Assembly: GCA_016647705.1 (NCBI GenBank)
Contig: CM028333.1
Coordinates: 23,182,243-23,246,242, forward strand
Reading direction: 5' to 3'
Origin: Eucommia ulmoides
Taxonomy: Eukaryota > Streptophyta > Magnoliopsida > Garryales > Eucommiaceae
DNA length: 64,000 nucleotides
The notes below the pieces were generated by a model. The model was not told the DNA's origin and did not search any database. It saw nothing but the letters and a program-made list of their open reading frames with translations. The position numbers were made by a program, and so were the translations under genes. Below, in pieces: positions 1 through 11,022 of this stretch (the stretch's first letter is position 1; each line of letters opens with the position of its first letter).

Positions 1-2
1 AA

Positions 3-2315
3 TCTACTATATTGCATCAGTCTTCTTGTTCTCACACACCGCAGCAAAATGGAGTCGCTGAGTGTAAAAATCGACATCTCCTAGAAATGGCTCGAACTCT
101 GATGTTTGAGATGAATGTTCTCAAACACTTCTGGGCAGATGCAGTTCTTACAGCTTGCTTCTTGATCAATAGAATGTCGACTTCTACCCTGAATGGCAAA
201 GTCCCTCATTTTATTCTTTTTCCCCGATCACCCTGGTTTGTTTTACCTCCCCGTATCTTTGGATGTGTCTATTTTGCCCACCAATTGACTCTTGGCAACG
301 ATAAGTTAGATCCTCGTGCCATCAAATGTGTCTTCCTTGGTTATTCTCGCATACAAAAGGGTTATCAGTGCTATAGTCTTTTTTTACGTTTCTCTTTCAT
401 CTGTGCAGTTGTCACTTTCTTTGAGTCTATCCCTTACTTTTCTGACCTATCCTCTCGGGATGATCTAGATATCATCGTTCCTTTACCAAGCCTCCCAGAC
501 CTGACACCATCTCCTTCCGCTCCCGAACCTATCCCGCCTAGTCGTCGTTCACCGCCTTTACATGTATACTCTCGTTGTCAGAAGGTAGTTCACGCCATTG
601 AGCCAATCATCTCTGTGTCTTCAGATTCTTCTCCAGTTTATCCATCCGCGTCTGACTTGGACATACCCATTGTTGTCCGGAAGGGTAAGCGTACATGTAC
701 TCAACATCCTATTTCTAACTTTGTTTCGTATGCACACCTATCTCCTTCCTATTCCTCTTTTGTTGTTTCTCTATCCTCTGTTTCTATTCCAAAGTCTGTC
801 ACAGAAGCTCTTAATCACCCTGGTTGGACGACCGCAATGAAAGAGAAAATGCTAGCCTTACGTTAGAATGGTACTTGGGATCTCGTCTTGCTTCCGCCTG
901 ATAAAACAATAGTTGGATGTAAATGGGTATACACAGTCAAAGTTCATCCGGATGGAACCGTTGATCAACTCAAGGCTCGTTTAGTTGCCACTCAGGTATA
1001 TGGTCTTGATTATTCTGAGACTTTTTCTCCCGTTGCCAAACTCGCTTCTATTCGCTTGTTCATCTATTTGGCTGCCACCTTTCGTTGGCCGTTGCATCAA
1101 CTTGATATCAAAAATGCGTTCTTAAATGGCGATTTAACTGAGGAAGTATACATGGAGCAACCTCTTGGGTTTGTTACTCAGGGAGAGTCTGGTTTGGTAT
1201 GTCGCTTTAAGAAATCAATTTATGGCCTCAAGCAGTCTCTTCGAGCATGGTTTGGGAGATTCAGTGAAGTGGTTACTGAATTTGGTCTTTGCCGTTGTGG
1301 AGTCGATCACTCTGTATTCTATAGGCGCAGTAAAGTCGGGCGAATATTGTTGATTGTGTATGTGGATGGCATCGTGATTACCGGAGACGACCATCAGGGT
1401 ATTCAGGAACTCAAAACGTTTTTGCATAGCAAGTTTTAAACCAAAGATTTAGATCAATTGAAATATTTTTTGGGGATTGAAGTTGCTCGATCAAGTCAAG
1501 GTATTTACTTGTGTCAGAGGAAATATGTTCTCGATCTGTTGAGTGAAACAGGAATGCTAGGAGCTAAACTGATTGATTCACCTATGAATCAAAATAGTAA
1601 ACTATTAGCAGATCAAGGTGTACCATTGACAGATTCAGCGCAATACATACAGTTAGTTGGGAAGTTGAACTACTTGACGGTTACTAGACCAGATATTTCC
1701 TTTGCTGTAAGTGTTATCAGTAAGTTCTTGGATCGTCCCACGACTTATCACTGGGATGCAGTAATTCGTATTCTTCGATATCTGAAAGGTTATCTAGGAT
1801 GTGGTTTGTTGTACCAGAATTTCGGTCACACTCAAATTAAAGGACATAAAGATGCAGATTGGGCTGGATCTCCTTCGGATAGGAAGTCCACTACTGGGTA
1901 TTGTATGTTTGTTTGAGATAATCTCGTTTCTTGGAAGAGTAAAAAGCAGACAATTGTGGCGTGGTCAAGTGCAGAATCGGAATACAGGGCGATGACCCAT
2001 ACTACTTGTGAGTTAACTTGGTTGAAACATTTGTTGGAAGAAGTTGGATTCGAACACTCTTCATCAATGGATCTGATATATGATAATCAAGCAACACTTC
2101 ACATTGCATCCAACCCAATCTTCTATGAGAGGACAAAACATATTGAAGTTGATTATCACTTCATTCGAGAAAAAATATTGTAGAAACAGATTGAGACTAA
2201 ATATGTAAAATCAGCTGATCAGTTACCTGATTTGTTTACTAAACCGTTAGGGAACTCAAGGATAAAGTATGTTTGTAACAAACTAAGAACATACAATATA
2301 TATGTTCCAGCTTGA
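3..2315 (+). pseudogene. copia pol: integrase C-term, RT, RNase H with four in-frame stops
   Basis: One reading frame (codon starts at multiples of 3) runs from the window edge to a TGA at 2313-2315. It passes integrase (TPQQNGVAE, 39-65), RT (KWVYTVK; LDIKNAFLNGD) and RNase H (DWAGSPSDRKSTTGY; SSAESEYRAM). It is broken only by stops at 864-866 (TAG), 1437-1439 (TAA), 1914-1916 (TGA) and 2181-2183 (TAG); I see no frameshift. Compared with the family, the stretch after KARLVA lacks about three residues before TQVYGLDY. The RT catalytic box reads YVDG (1359-1370) instead of YVDD, so this copy could not reverse-transcribe even without the stops. Confidence 0.9.
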
Positions 2316-2322
2316 GGGAGAG

Positions 2323-2482
2323 TGTTAAAAGGGTAATTATGTCTTACCAGTACTGTTTAGGGTTTCCTACATTATTTAGGATCTCTTATATTGTTCTCTA
2401 ATTATTATTATAAATAGATGGAAAGGTTAACACATTTGTTAAGCCTTTTTCATTATTTTCCTATCATCTTCTTACTTTAACA
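2323..2482 (+). repeat. 3' LTR of the first copia element
   Basis: It starts TGTTAAAAGGG directly after the purine tract and ends TTTAACA before AAGG, about 160 bp. It contains a TATA-like TTATAAATAG about 90 bp in. Only one LTR is visible, so the boundaries rest on the TG...CA ends and position after pol. Confidence 0.75.
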
Positions 2483-3410
2483 AAGGTAATTGGAAAAAAA
2501 AAGGGAAAAATAATTTATTATTTTATTCAAAAACCTCATAGTAATTTTATAAAATTTAAAGGCTAGTTTTGCCATTTAACTAATTTCAACACTAGATTCT
2601 GTTCTTAAGGGGTATCTCCAACATTAATGATATCACAAAAGTTGTTAATGTACAAGTGTTATATGCCTGGGGATGTCATTGGCATAAGCCCTAAATAATA
2701 TCATATAATTTTAACATTTATCTATCTATCTATCTATACATATACAAATGTGTGTGTGTATTTATGGCACATTCCATCACAAACAAACATACACACACAT
2801 ATATGTGTATATGTAAATACGTTATGTATATGTAATAATATTAACGAAAAATCAATATATATGTGTGTGTATATTGCACATTCCATCACAAACAAATACA
2901 CACACATATATGTGTGTGTATATGTAAATAGGTTATGTATATGTAATAATATGAACAAAAAATCAATAAATATATATATATATAAACAATGAATATATTT
3001 TTTTTTTGTTATTTTACAATAAATATTTTGTAAATTTGAGCCACTATATATTTACTAAGTTTTATACTAAGTTTTTTTATGATTGAATCTATTTTGTAAA
3101 TTTGATTTTTTTTATATAGTCAAATTGTTTTTGTGGACCAATTTTTATTCCCATGACAACTCATGCATATAACAAAACATAGTAATCCAAATTATATTTT
3201 ACTGGTGGAAGTAAAGGAATACCAATTACAACACCATTACGTTTCCAAGGTGTTTTCATTCCATCCACCCAAGTGCTAAATTAGTATAGGAAGGTCCATG
3301 CTTTTAAGAGTTGGCTAAATTTGGTAACCCTGATTTTGTACTTTACATTTCTATGTGCGAGTGAGTGTTAGTTGTGTTTGTTCCCTTGGTGATATTCATG
3401 CGAACTACGC
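2483..3410. other. AT-rich intergenic DNA without genes
   Basis: No coding signal. It holds a short TCTA microsatellite near 2720-2738 and the duplicated TG/CA-rich block listed separately. The rest is low-complexity AT-rich sequence. Confidence 0.6.
2751..2985. repeat. Two-copy tandem repeat (~110 bp) with TG/CA microsatellites
   Basis: The block starting TGTGTGTGTAT and containing GCACATTCCATCACAAACA occurs at about 2751-2860 and again at about 2861-2985, each ending near AAAATCAATA. The copies differ by a few substitutions and by dinucleotide length. The short ORFs here on both strands are consequences of the CA/TG repeats. Confidence 0.8.
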
Positions 3411-3790
3411 TTCATTAGTGGAATTAGGCGCTCCAAGCACAAGACCAGACATGTAATTGTATGCATTGCACACACACCACGCCACTTGCACGCCCTACAC
3501 AAGTTTCCAAAAATTAAAGTTTCTAAAAATAGGATGTTTTAGAAAAGGACGCACCAAGTGTCTAAACAATCACAGTTATGTTCCAATAGGCCAACAGCGC
3601 TATATTAGTAGAATTAAGCGCTCCAAGCATGAGACCAGACATGTAATTGTATGCATTGCACACATACCACTCCACTTGCACGCCCTACACAAGTTTCCAA
3701 AAAGTATAGTTTCTAAAAATAGGGTGTTTTAGAAAAGGACACACCGAGTGTTCAAACAGTCAAAATGACCATCCAAACAGTTATGTTCCA
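3411..3790 (+). repeat. 190-bp tandem duplication
   Basis: GAATTAGGCGCTCCAAGCAC at 3421 recurs as GAATTAAGCGCTCCAAGCAT at 3611, and similarity continues to the TTATGTTCCAATAG ends. Copy 1 is 3411-3600 and copy 2 is 3601-3790, differing by a modest number of substitutions. Confidence 0.85.
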
Positions 3791-4945
3791 ATAGCAGCAA
3801 CATCTGGACACCAGCGTTGGCCAGCCGGACACATGGGCCACTGGAATTTGGCCGTCCGAACGGCCAGGGCAGCAAAGTCAATTTTTGAGAGTTTTTTTAC
3901 CTAAAATATTTCCATAAGATGTTTAGGGCCAGGAGATTCTTCAAGGCTATGATTTTTGCTATTAAAAATAGCCCCTAGCTTCCCCTTGTGTGGAAAATAT
4001 TAGAGTCTGGCATTACTTTACAAATCATTCTTGCTCGATACTCTCTCCTTGAACCAATCTTTCACTTTGTAGATTTTACGTTATCGATTCAAGGTTTCAT
4101 TTGCAAACCACCATTGCATACACTTTGAACATCATATTTGTGAAGTTCAACAAAGATCAAATCGAGCATAGTGTGTGAACACCCTAATACCATACCTAGA
4201 AAAAACAATGACAAACTAAGTCTGAGATCAAGGAGGTCTGCGAATTGGATTGGAGACGTTGAGGACGTGATCGGACCAAGAAGGTATCATGGAGTAGAGG
4301 TTACGAGATTGAGGGACATCAAGCCGTGCAAGACATAAGAATCTCCTTGGGGACATCAAATAGTTATGTTCCAACAGCAGCTACATCTGGATGCTAGCGT
4401 TGGCCGGCCGGACGCATGGGCCACTGGAATTTGGTTCTCCAAATGGCCGGGGCAACAAAGTCAATTTTTGAAAGTTTTTTACCTAAAATATTTCCATAAT
4501 ATGTTTAGGGCCAGATGATTCTTCAAGGCTATGATTTTTTCTATTTAAAAAATCCCCTAGCTTCCCCTTGTGTGGAAAATATTAGAGTCTGGCATTACTT
4601 TGCAAATCATTCTTGCTCCATACTCTCTCCTTGAACCAATCTTTTACTTTGTAGATTTTACGTTATTGATTCAAGGTTTCGTTTGTAAACCACCATCGCA
4701 TGCACTTTGCACATCATATTTGTGAAGTTTAACAGAGATCAGATCGAGCATAGTGTGTGAACAACCTAATACCATACCTAGAGAAAACAATGACAAACCA
4801 AGTTTGAGACCAAGGAGGTCTACGAATTGGATTGGAGACGTTGAGAACGTGATCGGACCAATGAGGTATTGTGGAGCAGAGGTTACGAGATTGAGGGACA
4901 TCAAGTCGTGCAAGACATAAGAATCTCCGTGGGGAGCAGTTCAAA
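3781..4945 (+). repeat. ~590-bp tandem duplication within the LTR
   Basis: TTATGTTCCAATAGCAGC at 3781 recurs as TTATGTTCCAACAGCAGC at 4374. The following text is repeated through GACATAAGAATCTCC (4333-4347 and 4913-4927). Offsets of 582-593 show small indels. The small minus-strand ORFs at 4671-4944 are shadows of this repeat. Confidence 0.85.
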
Positions 4946-5244
4946 GTGTAACTCTTTTTACTGTGGGGTCGAGTCTGTGTAAACTATGTTATTCTTGCTT
5001 TCTAGTGGATTAGTTAGTGTGTCGCGTGTTGTTTACCTAAAAAGATTTTTCCCCCAAAAATCTATGTCACTGCTTTTACGCTTCCACATTTTACCTTTCT
5101 TGTGATAAGTTAATCTTCAAATGTTCATATGCTAATTTAATTAAAGATTTAAATAAGAGATATTGTTAAAATTGACTAGAGATAAAAATTAATTGTTTAT
5201 TCACTCCGCCTAGACCAATTCAAAGGGATCTTTGATTTTTCAAT

Positions 5245-5256
5245 TGGTATCAAAGC
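5245..5256 (+). other. Primer binding site, initiator-Met tRNA type
   Basis: TGGTATCAAAGC differs by one base from TGGTATCAGAGC, the complement of the plant tRNA-iMet 3' end used by most copia elements. It lies two bases after the LTR end. Confidence 0.8.
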
Positions 5257-5304
5257 TAGTACCCCGCTTGAGCTAGGTTTCGACCTAGGGAATCTCATCT
5301 GCCA

Positions 5305-5502
5305 TTGTCTACTTTGGTAATTGGTTGTTTTTTCTTTTTTGTGTTGATCTTAAACGTAGTTGGCTTAATGAATCCTGGACCTGATATGACGAGCAAGGTT
5401 GCTTATGATGATGATGAGTTTGCTCCTCTTGCTAGAAATGTCAAAAAGTTGATGCAAAAAAGTTCTACAAAATCACCCAAATCCAAGAGTCAAGATAATT
5501 AG
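5305..5502 (+). pseudogene. gag scrap of the SIRE-type remnant
   Basis: A 65-codon ORF ends with DDDEFAPLARNVKKLMQK, which resembles the acidic/basic segment before the zinc knuckle in copia gag. The first 25 or so residues are hydrophobic and unlike gag. Roughly 250 or more codons of normal gag are missing between the primer site and here, so an internal deletion has fused leader sequence to the gag C-terminus. No zinc knuckle follows. Confidence 0.5.
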
Positions 5503-5599
5503 ATTTTAGAATACAGGAAGAATTGTGAAAAATAACCTCATGTTGCCGATCTACACTGTCATGTTGTCCATCTAGTGATTTTTCATGCATCTATGTGAT

Positions 5600-6170
5600 A
5601 TTTGGATAGTGGTTCTTTTATAAATATGACAAGTACAAAGTCTTTGTTCTTGTTCTTCCAAGAATATCGAGATGGGATTGTGAGCTTTGGAGATAAAAAT
5701 CAGTCCAAGGATCGAAAAGGGGATGATCGTTGCTAATGGTATGCTGAGGCTTGTTAATGTTCTCTATGTAGACAGGTTGTAGGCTAACTTGCTTAGTATG
5801 AGTCAAACATGCAATGATGGATTCAATATACAATTAAAGGGATAAGGACTTCCAATAATTACTCTGGCATCGCTCATAGCCCCGAGCATGTTTGCAATCA
5901 TGTTAAATCCAACGAATCCAAGTTGTGGCATCAAAGACTTGGGCATATCAACTTCAAGCATCTTACAAAAATGTGGTGTGTGATTCCAGATTCACATGGT
6001 CAACTCATGACTAAAGGGGAAAGGACTCCTGATAAATTACTATAGCATCACTTGTAACCCCAAGCTTGTTTGCCAAATCCAATGAATCCAAGTTGTGGCA
6101 TCAAAGATTGGGCAAGTCAACCTCAAGCATCTTACAAAAACTATCAATTGTGAAGTCATATTGGTGGTAC
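5600..6170 (+). pseudogene. copia protease and duplicated GAG-pre-integrase remnant
   Basis: LDSGSFINMT (near 5603-5632) is the remains of the aspartic protease active-site region, followed by VSFGDKNQSK and a degraded LYVDRL.ANLLSMSQ segment. The GAG-pre-integrase motif KLWHQRLGHINFKHL is encoded near 5922-5966. A second degraded copy (CAAGTTGTGGCATCAAAGAT) lies near 6081-6130, so about 170 bp has been duplicated in tandem inside pol. Frameshifts and stops are frequent. Confidence 0.7.
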
Positions 6171-6489
6171 CTAAAGTTGAAGTACCCAAGGGAAGAATAT
6201 ATGGAACCTGCCAAGTCGGATAGCAAATCAAAGCTCCACACTTGAAGATCAATTGTATAGGAACCACTCCTATTTCAGAGCTTATTCAACTTTAGTTAAA
6301 TCCTTGAATGAAATGGAAGACTTGAATGAAATAGTTAAATCCTTGTCATGGTGGATGACTTCACACGGTCCACTTGGGTTGCTTTCCTCATGGAGAAGTC
6401 TGAGGGGTTCGTTCACTTCAAAAGCATATGCAATACGATTCAGAATGAGAAGGAATGCAAAATAAACAAAATCCATAGTGGGCATGGGA

Positions 6490-6916
6490 GGGAATTGGAA
6501 AACTCTGATTTTGAGTAGTATAGTGATGATTTAGGGCAGTACAAGAGTTTTCCGCCCCAAGGAGCCATCAGCAAAACGACATCATAGAGATGAAGAATCA
6601 TACTCTTCTAGAGATGGCTAGAATGATGATCCAAAGTAAGGGTCTTCCTCACAATCTTTGGGCCGAAGCAATCAATATTACATGCTACACCATCAATAGT
6701 CCATTGGCGACAAAGCAAACTCCCTATGAGTTTTGGAACAACAATAAACCTTGTGTCAAATATTTCAAGGTGTTTGGGACCAAGTGCTACTTATTGAGAA
6801 ATAGGGAGGCTTTGGACAAGTTTAATGCTAGACGCAACAAGGTGGTGCTTTTGAGTTGGGATACTCCACTAATAGCCGACCTTATCATGTGTTCAACCTC
6901 TGGACCTCCACCATGA
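6490..6916 (+). pseudogene. copia integrase C-terminal part
   Basis: Sequence before 6590 encodes degraded SHQQNDIIEMKN, corresponding to the integrase TPQQNGVVERKN core. The 108-codon ORF at 6590-6916 continues LEMARMMIQSKGLPHNLWAE and VFGTKCYLLRNRE, the expected integrase C-terminus. The N-terminal zinc-binding part and the first catalytic acids are missing between the GAG-pre-integrase copies and here. Confidence 0.8.
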
Positions 6917-7329
6917 CCGAATCTTACAATGTAGTAGATAATGACATGACGAGTCTACCCATGCCACATGATGGACTCAAGGAGTTCTCTTGAGAGAGAT
7001 GATTTCATGTCTAAGGAGAAGACCACTGAGATCGTGGGATGTCTGCCTATGGAGGAATGTGCGGTGCCAAATCAAGACCACCATGATCTCAAGTAAACTT
7101 ATACCATCCCAAAGGGCAAGGAGCTTATGATAGGAAGCTTGAATGACAAGGTTATGACAAGAAGGGACAACTAGCAACATTGTGAGTCACCTTTGGTACA
7201 CCTCGACTTTTGAGCCAAAAAAGTGAAGGAAGCCCTTGGTGATGAGAATTTAGTTAATACCATGTAGAGGAGCTCAATGAGTTTGAAAGGAATGATGTGA
7301 GATAAAAACCTATTATTTCTTGACCACAA

Positions 7330-8630
7330 GCTGTGAATGTGATTGGGACCAAGTGGTCTACAATAACAATAGTGATGAGACAAGGATTGTGGTAAGAAAC
7401 AAGACTAGATTAGTGACCCAAGGCTATGCTCAGATTGAGGGGATCAACTTTGAGGAGACATTTGCGCTCGTGGCACGACTTAAGTCCATAAGGCTTTAGT
7501 TAGCACTAGTATGCCACTTGAAATTTAAGATGTATCAAATGGATGTCAAGAGTGCTTAAATAGAATTCTTAATGAAGAAGTGTATGTAGCGCAACCAAAA
7601 GGATTTGAAAACCTAAGTTCCTGGACCATGTGTTTAGATTGAACAAGGCTCTTTACAGATTGCAGAAAGCTCATCGCACTTGGCATGAGAGACTTACCAC
7701 ATATTTGATTGATTCAGGCTACTTAAGAGGGAAAGTTAGTCAAACCATGCTCCTCAAGAAAGAAGATGGTGAACTTGTGATCTCATAGATATATGTTAAT
7801 GATATTGTCTTTGGGTTCACTTAGGACAATCTTGTTCACCAATTTGCAAATGTGATGAAAAAGGAATTCGAGATGAACATGAAACTCACCTTCTTCTGGG
7901 GATTATAAGTGAAGTGAAGTGAAGCCAACTTGTGAGAGAATCTTCATCTCCCAAACTAGTATGCTAAAGACCTTGAGAAGTTTGGTCTTGAATTGGCAAA
8001 GCATGATCACACTCCCATGAGTACAACTACCAAGTTGTCTAAGGATGATTAGGCATAGAGGTGGAGGTTACTCTATGCAGAAGTATGATTAGAAGCTTTT
8101 TATACCTAATGGCTAGTAGATTTGATATTTTGTTTAGCGCTGGGGCATGTGCTCGCTTTCAAGTAGCCTCGGAAGAGTCTCAATTTACGGCAGTCAAAAG
8201 AATCGTTCGCAATGTGAGTAGTACCCTCTTGGCACTACTATTGAGCTAAACTGCTTCTTTGATACTAACTAGGTAGGGAATGTTGATGATAGAAAGAGCA
8301 CTTCCAGAGGATGATTCTATGTGGGAACTTGCTCAATTAATGGGCACAAGGAAAAATAAAACTGGATCTCCCTTTCCACTGCCAAAGCAAAACACATTGT
8401 TGTTGGTAATTGTTATACCCAAACTCTCGTGAATTTACTAGATCCTCTGCGACTATAGAATTCAAAAAGACACCATATTTTGTAATAATACTAATGTTAT
8501 TGATATTTCAAAAAACACCATTCAACAATCTCACTAAAATGCATTGATAAGATTGCTACTCTTGAACATGTACCTATCGATGCTCAACTAGCAGATATCC
8601 TTACTGCTATTGGATGCTCTCTGTTTTGAA
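7330..8630 (+). pseudogene. copia reverse transcriptase and RNase H remnant
   Basis: Recognisable pieces, in several frames, include TRLVTQGYAQIEGINFEETF (near 7402-7461), KMYQMDVKSA, a catalytic box reading YVNDIVFG (7792-7815; normally YVDD) and KKEFEMNMKLTFF. RNase H-like text follows near 8090-8460, and AQLADILTA lies at about 8582-8610. Frameshifts and stops occur throughout. The Asp-to-Asn change in the active-site box is a second, independent inactivating change. Confidence 0.85.
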
Positions 8631-8639
8631 TGATTTCAA

Positions 8640-9880
8640 AAATTCATCGGGCTATGTATTCATGGTTAGTCAATTGTGTTAGCTTGTTTGTGTATATACA
8701 TTTCATAATTTCTTAATAAAAAAACCATAAACATTGAATTTTTTTTTTTAAAATCCAACAATTTGTGCATGTTAGATGCCCTTTTTTGCTGTGGCTACAG
8801 GAAATTTAGCATCCAGATGGTTATTCCTGTTGTTTAAACGCTAAGGCTAGCAACTCTTGTTTTGAATGACTTCTGTTAGATGCTAGCATTGGCTGTCCAT
8901 GAAACTTCGCTTGTATTCTTTCGTTCTCCATGCACTCACTTCACTATATCGTGTTTGAGTAATAGAAGTTCTTTTTGAAATTTGGCGGTTCTTGCCTGAA
9001 AAAATTGAAGGATGAGAGCACTTAGTTAGTGTTAGGTCTTATGCATAAGCCATTCGTACACCGTTCTAGGCACTTGGAAAGAAAAAAAGACTGCCTACCT
9101 TGTAAAAGTCACCTTGTCGTGAGAAAAAGATTGTGTGGCAATTGAAAGAAGTAGCGAGATAGAAAGGTAGGGAGTTGAACAAGTGATAAAATAATGGAGA
9201 TGTTTGAAATAGGGGGGTGTCGTAACACGTGAATGACATGGATGCCCACTAGGTGCCATCACTCCTTCGATGATTCCATGGCATTGCTTGAATTTGACAT
9301 TGTTCATCTCCCATATAGATTGTCTTGGTGCTTGCACACATGGACTATGTTTTGAATTCTTGATGGCTTATGTCTATGGTGTGTGTTCTTTGATATCATG
9401 TTTCATCTGTTACTTGATTCTTAAGGTCTACTGTAGGCTATTAGTTGACTCCCCTTTGGAGCAAATTTGGATAAATGTTGATGTTTATTGCGTCAGGGCC
9501 CTTTGTTATTGATGATAAAAAGGGGGAGAATATTCTTGAGCAACGTTCATGGAAAGATCTCTTGGAGGTCATGAGTTGAGGCGGAGTTCCCCATTTGGGT
9601 GTTACCATGAAAAAAAAGGGAGTCAATCTCTATTATGAGTTATACACTTGACACACCAAGGCACTTGCTTGAGTTTCTCTATTTTATATGGTGATGTCTT
9701 TCTTAAGTGTTTTCATGTTGTACAGATTTCACCCCTGTAGCTTCGTTAATCAGATTTTAGAATAGGGGTGAGGCTGCAGTCATGCAACATTTTCGACCAA
9801 CTTTGATGGTATTCTGAATGGGTTAGATTTACATGTACTAGGTTAGAGTTTTGTCACCGAATTGATGAAAAGGGGAGATT
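8640..9880 (+). other. Post-pol region of the SIRE-type remnant, two purine tracts
   Basis: No coding sequence could be assigned. AAAAAGGGGGAGAAT (9518-9532) and AAAAGGGGAGA (9867-9877) resemble SIRE polypurine tracts. The second is followed by TGTAAGGTTTATG, a possible LTR start, but the text after it does not match the 5' LTR. SIRE relatives sometimes carry an envelope-like ORF here; I see none. Confidence 0.4.
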
Positions 9881-10083
9881 GTAAGGTTTATGTTTCTTAG
9901 ACATTAAACCTTCCAAAGGCCCAAAGGTTTGTTCTTTTTCAAATAAAAGGGTTTTCTCATTGTTCAAAGTTTATTAGCTATTTAAGCTTCAAATTCTATT
10001 TGTTCGTATTATTTTTATACAAGTAAATATTGTATTGATATGGCTTAAAAGACTTTTTCTTTTTAATTCCATATATTCTTTCT

Positions 10084-10229
10084 AAAAGTTAATGTTAGAC
10101 TTTATAAATTAAGACCTATAACTTATACCTATTAAACATACATATTAAACTTAGGGCTTAAAAGTTAATGTTAGACTTTATAAATTAAGACCTGTAACTT
10201 ATACCTATTAAACATACATATTAAACTTG
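10084..10229. repeat. 76-bp tandem duplication
   Basis: AAAAGTTAATGTTAGACTTT begins at 10084 and at 10160, and the copies are almost identical through CATATTAAACTT. Near identity suggests a recent event. It sits between the retroelement remnant and the clock-gene exons. Confidence 0.9.
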
Positions 10230-11022
10230 GTGCTGGTGCGGTTGCTTCCTCTGCTTCTCCTGTGGACTGGCCCTGATCTATTTCATAATGATCTTCCATC
10301 TCCTGTAAAAGTTTAACTTTGAGGCAGTTATTCAGGTTGGCTGCTTTAGATTGTAAGACAGTTTTGACCAAGACTCCAGACTCCCGTTTCTTATTGGTTT
10401 AATCTGTTAAAAAGGTTATGACCAATACCTCTTCCTTTTTAATTTATTTTGGTTGTTAGAAATTTCTAAAATTTAATGGTACCGGTGTCTAAATGCTAAG
10501 ACTGAATCAATAGAATGAAAATACATCATGCATGCATAGCAACATTTCCAAAACACAGTTTTTACTCGTCTTGGTTCTACTCCGTGAAGTGCACCATGTT
10601 TGAACTTTGGTGCACACTGGTATCTAGAACCCAAAATCTAATGCAATCCAATTTGCAGAACATTATTTTCAAAACATCAATATATAAATTAGAACAAAAA
10701 CTATTTCAAGCGCAATTTTACACCAAGAGTGAATAGAAACAAACATACCGAAGCACCACATTTATTCATGACCATCACATGAAAAAGGATAAGATAATAA
10801 AACCCAAAAGTAATGATAATGATGACCAACAGGACCTTTGAAATAACCCAAAACAGCATATTAAATTTGTAAGTGCAATTTAACGAAAACAGAAGATATC
10901 GTCATATTTCATCTAGAAGTCCATGTTGAAGCATAAATTTTGTTCACGGTACACCAAAAGCATAACAAGAGTAGTAAATAATCTCCTATGGAAGCAAAAT
11001 AGAGAAGAAGGTACCAATTAAC
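10230..11022 (-). other. Putative intron 3 of the LHY-type gene, no assignable exon
   Basis: This lies downstream of the third coding exon on the minus strand. An open stretch near 10,230-10,395 (minus) would encode an acidic, Ala-rich C-terminus, and a possible acceptor CTTTTACAG precedes GAGATGGAAGATC. It does not resemble the expected LHY continuation (the conserved PPPRPKRKP segment), which I looked for in this interval and did not find. The open stretch could be an alternative exon or chance; no function is assigned. Confidence 0.3.

Larger units (their letters stand above)
1..2482 (+). mobile_element. Ty1/copia retrotransposon, right part (5' end outside window)
   Basis: The window opens inside the integrase region of a copia element. 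Order is integrase C-terminus, reverse transcriptase, RNase H, a purine-rich tract (GAGGGAGAG, 2314-2322), then a short LTR to 2482. The integrase-RT-RNase H order is diagnostic of Ty1/copia. The LTR of about 160 bp fits the Ale/Retrofit lineage, but lineage is an inference from LTR length and general protein similarity. The left LTR and gag lie outside the window, so neither TSD nor age can be read. Confidence 0.9.
3411..5242 (+). repeat. 5' LTR of the SIRE-type remnant (start uncertain)
   Basis: It ends TTTTTCA at 5242, two bases before the primer binding site. Two layers of tandem duplication lie inside: a 190-bp block twice and a ~590-bp block twice. The left edge could lie somewhat left of 3411, since without a second LTR it cannot be fixed. 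Confidence 0.55.
3411..9880 (+). mobile_element. Decayed SIRE-type Ty1/copia retrotransposon
   Basis: A long LTR-like region with internal duplications (about 3411-5242) is followed by a tRNA-iMet-type primer binding site. Then come a gag C-terminal scrap, protease/GAG-pre-integrase, integrase, RT and RNase H remnants in copia order (to about 8640), and purine-rich tracts at 9513-9535 and 9867-9877. Protein similarity and the post-pol purine tracts suggest the SIRE/Maximus lineage. Most of gag is deleted and all frames are broken. I could not find a matching 3' LTR, so the right boundary is approximate. Confidence 0.75.

Noticed and set aside
9270..9512. Possible envelope-like ORF of the SIRE-type remnant
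   Set aside because: Hydrophobic and only 80 codons, with no upstream continuation or coiled coil; nothing specific to envelope-like proteins.
9878..10083. 3' LTR of the SIRE-type remnant
   Set aside because: A TG start follows a purine tract, but the sequence does not match the proposed 5' LTR, so the pairing cannot be supported.
10171..10371. 66-codon minus ORF as a further LHY exon
   Set aside because: It begins at a non-ATG codon, has an in-frame stop just upstream, and lacks the conserved sequence expected after the MYB domain; part of it overlaps the 76-bp tandem repeat.
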